DNA from: Bradyrhizobium sp. CCGB12
GTDB lineage: Bacteria > Pseudomonadota > Alphaproteobacteria > Rhizobiales > Xanthobacteraceae
NCBI RefSeq assembly: GCF_024199845.1
Contig: NZ_JANADO010000001.1
Coordinates: forward strand, 5,890,001-5,954,000
DNA length: 64,000 bases
Direction: 5' to 3'
Part shown: in pieces, positions 57,991 through 64,000 of the stretch
Layout of the letters: every line of letters begins with the position of its first letter
Numbering within the stretch: position 1 is the stretch's first letter
Translations under genes and position numbers: made by a program
The notes under the pieces: model-generated
The model's input: only the letters and a program-made list of their open reading frames with translations
The model's database searches: none
What the model was told of the DNA's origin: nothing

Positions 57991-59547
57991 TCAGCGAATT
58001 ATGTCGAAACTATAGTCGGTCCTGCCGACAAGGCTGGCCTTCTTATCCAGCTCGTCAAAGATCTTGTCGAGAATCTTCACGAGCACATTCATGGCACCTT
58101 GATAGCCCCACACCGGAGAGCGGTGATGGTGATGCCGATCAAACACTGGAAATCCGATACGAATCAGCGGCGTGCCGGTGTCCCGTTCCAGGTACTTGCC
58201 GTAGGTGTTGCCAATCAGAAAATCGACAGGCTCGGTGAACAAGAGCGAGCGCATGTGCCAGAGATCTCGGCCCGGATAGACATGGCAGTTCTGTCCAAAT
58301 GTCGAGCCCGCAAGTAATGCCTTTGTTTTCTTCTCCCAAGCCTTGTTGCCGTTGGTGGACAGCACATGGGTCGGTTCGGCACCAAGCTCGAGCAGGAAGG
58401 CAGCCAACCCATAGCAGAGATCTGGATCGCCATAGATGGCGAATTTTTTGCCATGGATATGCGCGCTGGAGTCGGCCATCGCATCAACCAAGCGGCCGCG
58501 CTCTCGCGCTAGTTCTTCCGGGATGTCTTTGCCGCTAATGCGCGACAACGCGACCAGGAAGTCATCCGTAGCGGATACGCCCACCGGGTGATTGAAGGCC
58601 ACGACCTCGTGGCCGTGCTCGGCGATGAACGGCAGCGTTTTTTCCGTGCACCACTGTTGCATGGAAATCGTCGCCTTGGCGTGAACCGCGTTCGCAGCGT
58701 CCTCGAGTGTAGTGCCGCCGTCATACATCCGAAACTCGCCGTCCGTCGGTGTATCGAACACTTCGGAATTGTCGGCGAGGACGGTATATTCGATCCCCAT
58801 TAATTCGAAGATGCGCTTAATTTCGCGCAGGTTGCCGACGGTATAACCGTCGAAGCCGCCGATGAAGTTGATCTTGTCGTTCGGCTTGCGCTCCAGCTTG
58901 GGGACCGTTCCCGCTTTCCCATCCCAAAAATGCTCTAGGATGCCCTTGAGCGCATTGTCATAACCTGTGATGTGGCTACCGACAAACGCCGGGGTGTGCG
59001 CGAACGGCACGTCGAAATCCGCGGGAACAGACCCTTTTTCCTTCGACGTTTTGATGAAGGCATTGAGATCGTCCCCAATCACCTCCGCCATGCAGGTGGT
59101 GGAGACCGCAATCATCCCCGGCTTGTACATGTTGTAGCTGTTTGCGAGCCCGTCAATCATGTTATTGAGGCCACCGAATACTGCTGCATCCTCTGTCATC
59201 GAAGAGGAGACGCAGGAGCTCGGCTCCTTAAAGTGCCGCGACAGATGGCTCCGGTAATACGCAACGCAGCCTTGGGAGCCGTGCACGAAAGGCAGCGTGC
59301 GTTCAAAACCAACCGAAGCGAATACCGCGCCGAGCGGCTGGCATGCCTTGGCGGGGTTTATCGTCAGGGCTTCCCGCGAAAAATTCTTTTCACGATACTC
59401 TGGCGTCTTTGTCCATTCTCTGACCCGTTCGACCTCAGCGGAATCACGGCAATTCTCGAACGCCTTCTTGTTGGCCAGCATCTGCTGGTATTCCGGACCG
59501 CGGAACAGCTCTAAGTGATCGAGCACGTGTTCTGCACTCTGCGCCAT
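57991..59547 (-). CDS. nifK: Nitrogenase MoFe protein beta chain
   Basis: 518 residues. P-cluster Cys lie in [23 protein letters not shown] and [14 protein letters not shown]. The C-terminal end YSFDIIR is typical. With NifD it forms the alpha2-beta2 dinitrogenase. About 65 bp separate it from nifD, and about 95 bp from nifE; all are in one operon. Confidence 0.98.
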   Translation of the reverse strand: MAQSAEHVLDHLELFRGPEYQQMLANKKAFENCRDSAEVERVREWTKTPEYREKNFSREALTINPAKACQPLGAVFASVGFERTLPFVHGSQGCVAYYRSHLSRHFKEPSSCVSSSMTEDAAVFGGLNNMIDGLANSYNMYKPGMIAVSTTCMAEVIGDDLNAFIKTSKEKGSVPADFDVPFAHTPAFVGSHITGYDNALKGILEHFWDGKAGTVPKLERKPNDKINFIGGFDGYTVGNLREIKRIFELMGIEYTVLADNSEVFDTPTDGEFRMYDGGTTLEDAANAVHAKATISMQQWCTEKTLPFIAEHGHEVVAFNHPVGVSATDDFLVALSRISGKDIPEELARERGRLVDAMADSSAHIHGKKFAIYGDPDLCYGLAAFLLELGAEPTHVLSTNGNKAWEKKTKALLAGSTFGQNCHVYPGRDLWHMRSLLFTEPVDFLIGNTYGKYLERDTGTPLIRIGFPVFDRHHHHRSPVWGYQGAMNVLVKILDKIFDELDKKASLVGRTDYSFDIIR

Positions 59548-59612
59548 TGGCTACACCTTTTTGGAACGTTATTACTGTGAATATGGCTCTCGGCTGAGAG
59601 CGCATACTTGCG

Positions 59613-61115
59613 TCATTCTGCAGCCAAGAGTCTCGGCTTGGAGACATCCTTCCAGGGCGCCTTCAACTTCCGCCAGATGGGCGAATTGACGGCCATATCC
59701 ATATCGCGCGCGAAGACGGCAAAGCCGTCATAACCGTGATATGGGCCGGAATAGTCCCAGGAGTGCATCTGCCTAAACGGCACACCCATTTTCTGAAACA
59801 CATATTTTTCCTTGATGCCTGACCCCACAAGGTCGGGCTTGAGCTTCTCGACAAAGCGCTCGAACTCATAGCCATTGACGTCGTCGTAGATGAGAGTGCT
59901 ATCTTTCACGTAGTGCTGGGCGGTACGCTGATAATCGTCGTTGTGGCCGAACTCATATCCAGTGCCGATGACTTCCATGCCGAGGTCCTCATATGCGCCG
60001 ATCACATGACGAGGGCGCAGTCCGCCGACGAACAGCATCACAGTCTTTCCTTGGAGACGCGGCTGATATTTTGCGATCACGGCATTCACCAGCGGCTGGT
60101 ACTTCTCGATGACTCGCTCGGCCCCCTCTCTGATTCTGTCATCGAAATAGCTGGCGATCTTGCGCAAAGATTCTTCAATCTTGGAGGGTCCGAAGAAATT
60201 GTATTCGCACCAGGGAATGCCGAACTTCTCTTCCATGTGGCGCGAGATGTAATTCATCGAACGGTAGCAATGCAGAATGTTGAGCTTTGCTTTCGGCGTT
60301 GCCTCGAGCTCGGCTAGCGAGCCATCGCCGGACCATTGCGCAATCACGCGTAGACCCATTTCCTCCAGCAGAATTCGAGACGACCAGGCATCGCCGCCGA
60401 TATTGTAGTCGCCGATGATCGCGACGTCGTAGGCGGTCGGCTCGAACTTCGGCTTGCTGTCGGGCCCGTTCTTGTCAAATATCCAATCACGCACCGCATC
60501 ATTGGCAATGTGGTGGCCAAGCGATTGCGACACGCCACGGAAACCCTCGCAGCGGACCGGCACGATGGTCTTTCCGTCATATTCCTTCGACTTCGCTCGC
60601 GACACCGCCTCAATGTCGTCGCCGATCAGACCAATCGGACATTCGGATTGGATGGTGATACCGTTGTTGAGCGGGAATAGCTCCTGGACTTCGTCGATGA
60701 GTTTGTTGAGCTTCTTGTCCCCTCCGAACACGATATCCTTTTCCTGGAAGTCGGAGGTAAACTGTAAAGTCACGAACGTATCTATTCCCGTGGTTCCGAC
60801 GTAATAATTGCGCCGCGAGCCCCACGAATACTGGCCACAACCTACTGGGCCGTGGCTGATATGGACCATGTCCTTAATAGGTCCCCAGACCACACCTTTA
60901 GAGCCCGCGTAGGCGCAGCCCCGGATCGTCATCACCCCCGGTATTGATTTCAGGTTCGATTTGACCCCGCAGTCCGATTTGCCCGTCTCATGAACATTGA
61001 GATGCTTGGCGCGACGTTTCGCAGTCTTCTCCGGATAGACCTTCAATACCTCCTCGATCAGCTCCTTATTCCGCGCTCTGATTTCCGGGATGCTCTGGGT
61101 CGTTGCGAGACTCAT
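59613..61115 (-). CDS. nifD: Nitrogenase MoFe protein alpha chain
   Basis: 500 residues from Met at 61115 ([20 protein letters not shown]). P-cluster Cys are in [21 protein letters not shown] and [11 protein letters not shown]. The FeMo-co ligand Cys is in [10 protein letters not shown] and the His in [13 protein letters not shown]. Chosen start: 44 bases behind the predicted transcript start; upstream in-frame Met codons lie in or before the promoter. First gene of the nifDKENX operon. Confidence 0.98.
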   Translation of the reverse strand: MSLATTQSIPEIRARNKELIEEVLKVYPEKTAKRRAKHLNVHETGKSDCGVKSNLKSIPGVMTIRGCAYAGSKGVVWGPIKDMVHISHGPVGCGQYSWGSRRNYYVGTTGIDTFVTLQFTSDFQEKDIVFGGDKKLNKLIDEVQELFPLNNGITIQSECPIGLIGDDIEAVSRAKSKEYDGKTIVPVRCEGFRGVSQSLGHHIANDAVRDWIFDKNGPDSKPKFEPTAYDVAIIGDYNIGGDAWSSRILLEEMGLRVIAQWSGDGSLAELEATPKAKLNILHCYRSMNYISRHMEEKFGIPWCEYNFFGPSKIEESLRKIASYFDDRIREGAERVIEKYQPLVNAVIAKYQPRLQGKTVMLFVGGLRPRHVIGAYEDLGMEVIGTGYEFGHNDDYQRTAQHYVKDSTLIYDDVNGYEFERFVEKLKPDLVGSGIKEKYVFQKMGVPFRQMHSWDYSGPYHGYDGFAVFARDMDMAVNSPIWRKLKAPWKDVSKPRLLAAE

Positions 61116-61169
61116 GCCGATGTCCTTTGAAGCTATCTTGTTGCAATAGGGGCACTCGGCGAAGACTTC

Positions 61170-61185
61170 TGCAACGAGCATGCCA
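61170..61185 (-). promoter_or_regulatory. Sigma-54 promoter of nifDKENX
   Basis: On the minus strand TGGCATGCTCGTTGCA has GG-N10-GC and TTGCA. Start near 61159. Confidence 0.88.
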
Positions 61186-61293
61186 GCGCCGCGGGAACGC
61201 AAACGAGCGTATTTGAAAATGGTTTTGCGCGTGGCGCCCTTAATTTTGTTGCGAAGTCGACAGAGCGCAGTGACGATCAGCCCCCATACCCCA

Positions 61294-61309
61294 TGTTAGA
61301 AACAGAACA
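61294..61309. promoter_or_regulatory. NifA upstream activator site of nifD
   Basis: TGTTAGAAACAGAACA fits TGT-N10-ACA, about 110 bp upstream of the -24 element. Confidence 0.75.
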
Positions 61310-61585
61310 ATCGCGGTCCACGCCATGACATGCAAAGCAGTTCTCCACTGATTGCGGTACCTGGCGGGCCTTGCCTGTTGCCGACACCGCAAACCAGAAA
61401 TATACCGGCATGAGCCAATCAAGCTCGCTCGTCACCATCCATGTTCGCCAAGCCCTTCTCACCCGCTCTCGAAACAGTGAGTAGCAATTCGATGCCCCGC
61501 GCTTCATGAGCCGTAGACGTTCATCGCATCGTTAAGCTTGGGAGCCACGCGGCTGCGATAGTGCCGTTTGCGCCCGAGTTGTGTC
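61310..61585 (-). other. Region between sufB and the nifD control region; possible cytochrome c relic
   Basis: A minus-strand frame near 61277-61507 contains SVENCFACHGVDRDC, with a haem c motif CFACH, but ends directly after it. Probably a piece of a lost cytochrome c gene. Confidence 0.3.
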
Positions 61586-63142
<1,557 letters not shown>

Positions 63143-63341
63143 TGCCTGCTCCGCCTGTGCGAGGACGAGCTTGGCCAGGTCGAGCGGCGGCTGGGGCGTG
63201 TTTCGTTCGTTACTATGGCGATCCTGCAAGTCGCCAGCTCGGGGCTGGCAACTGTCGCGTTCACGTGACTTATTGCAAACGTGGCCGCGGACGGCGTCTC
63301 ACCCCTGCCACGTGCTGCGGCCCCGCCCATCGGCTGCACCT

Positions 63342-63539
63342 CTATGCCGGCACGCAGGTGTCGGGCACCGGGCACACAACGGCGCATTGTGGCGACTCGA
63401 AATGCCCCTTACATCGGGTGCACTTCTTCGGATTGATCACATACACTTCGTTCTTCAGGCTTATTGCGGCGTTGGGACATTCGTACTCACATGCGCCGCA
63501 GACGGTGCACTGGGACACGATTATCTTGTAAGTCATCAC
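63342..63539 (-). CDS. 2[4Fe-4S] ferredoxin, FdxN-like
   Basis: 65 residues (or 64 from the second Met). Cluster motifs [12 protein letters not shown] and [18 protein letters not shown], the latter with the insert typical of FdxN/FrxA. Related to frxA at 46225 but clearly diverged. Likely electron donor linked to Fe-S assembly or nitrogenase. A NifA site and a sigma-54-like sequence lie upstream, and sufB follows 200 bp downstream. Confidence 0.9.
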   Translation of the reverse strand: MMTYKIIVSQCTVCGACEYECPNAAISLKNEVYVINPKKCTRCKGHFESPQCAVVCPVPDTCVPA

Positions 63540-63578
63540 TGCAATTCCGGTAGCAAGAGTGCGGGACGGCTTCTCCGT

Positions 63579-63594
63579 TTCAAGTGTCGTGCCA
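63579..63594 (-). promoter_or_regulatory. Sigma-54-like promoter with altered -12 element
   Basis: On the minus strand TGGCACGACACTTGAA: the -24 half is perfect, but -12 reads TTGA in place of TTGC, so the essential GC is GA. Position fits the ferredoxin gene (about 40 bases upstream). Confidence 0.5.
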
Positions 63595-63654
63595 AATTAC
63601 CGAGGCTTGGTTTATCTTGGATATTCTTCGTCGAATGCCGCGGCTTCGACAGTG

Positions 63655-63670
63655 TGTCGCGACCCCGACA
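63655..63670. promoter_or_regulatory. NifA upstream activator site of the ferredoxin-sufB pair
   Basis: TGTCGCGACCCCGACA fits TGT-N10-ACA, about 60 bp upstream of the -24 element. Confidence 0.72.
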
Positions 63671-64000
63671 GTCTCTTCACGCACGCTTGATGTCGATGCC
63701 CTACTTTCTCACCTATGCCCATGCGGAACGAACCAGGCAGTCGAAGCACATACTGAAGAGACAGGATGGCGCCTAGGTCTTTGTAATCGTTTGACTTACG
63801 AAGCGGGCGCCTTGATCGCATTGTCGTTCTGATCGATGCCGATTGCAGGCCGCACGCCCTTAAAACGGTCGATCAGGAAACAGTCCAAGCCGGGTAGTTG
63901 ATGAAAGAAGGTCCTTCATCAGAAACAAAAGTAGTGGGGATTGCTGGCGCAGAGAGTGGAAGCGGCGCTATTTCGAAAGGGATCGATACAAAATGCCACT
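63671..64000. other. Right end of the window, no full gene
   Basis: A short minus-strand piece ending near 63797 (QLPGLDCFLIDRFKGVRPAI and on) looks like the tail of a protein, but stop codons close it off just upstream. Nothing further supported. Confidence 0.35.

Noticed and set aside
61116..61165. TTGCAATAGGGGCACTC as nifD promoter
   Set aside because: The -24 half does not match; the element at 61170-61185 has correct GG-N10-GC spacing.

Overview
The window reads as part of the symbiosis / nitrogen-fixation island of a Bradyrhizobium-like alphaproteobacterium. The gene content and order (nifDKENX with a DUF269 gene, a short CCE_0567-type gene and fdxB; iscN-nifS-nifT; nifB-frxA; nifZ; nifH-nifQ; nifV; nifW; fixBCX), the 500-residue NifD and the DUF3551 protein all point there. 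This is recognition by eye; no database search was run.

Left part, 1-32 kb, is accessory DNA. It holds an esterase gene broken by one amber codon (775-1665). Next is an aryl-alcohol/aldehyde dehydrogenase operon (1781-4442) with a clear sigma-54 promoter and a divergent XylR/DmpR-type activator (4825-6618). Then come phage-gene debris, a hipBA module with four evenly phased operators (7780-9456), a dead integrase, a membrane protein and a lipoprotein, conjugation-gene relics (TraG/VirD4-like and MobA/L-like), a periplasmic binding protein, an EamA transporter, a resolvase relic, an OmpR-type regulator lacking the usual phospho-acceptor Asp, and IS3-type relics. Further right are two adjacent P-loop NTPase genes of unknown role (25694-27215) and several small secreted or membrane proteins. 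Much of 19-32 kb is non-coding and carries a dispersed repeat.

Right part, 32-64 kb, is the nif/fix cluster, nearly all on the minus strand. Reading in the direction of transcription from the right: a 2[4Fe-4S] ferredoxin and a sufB paralogue; nifD-K-E-N-X, DUF269, CCE_0567-type, fdxB; iscN-nifS-nifT; nifB-frxA; nifZ and a second nifZ-like gene; nifH-nifQ; nifV; nifW; a small gene; fixB-C-X. Three plus-strand genes interrupt this: an unknown 196-residue protein (51429-52019), an OmpW porin (42600-43337) and a peroxiredoxin (32404-32958).

Sigma-54 -24/-12 elements (GG-N10-GC) can be read upstream of nifD, nifB, nifH, nifV, iscN, the unknown 196-residue gene, ahpC and the dehydrogenase operon. 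NifA-type sites (TGT-N10-ACA) lie upstream of nifD, nifB, nifV and the ferredoxin-sufB pair. A perfect FixK/FNR palindrome precedes ompW. Together these suggest a low-oxygen, NifA/RpoN- and FixK-controlled regulon: nitrogenase structure (nifHDK), cofactor building (nifBENXQV), Fe-S supply (nifS, iscN, sufB), maturation (nifW, nifZ, nifT), electron delivery (fixBCX, ferredoxins) and peroxide defence. No fixA, nifA or nifU gene was seen here.
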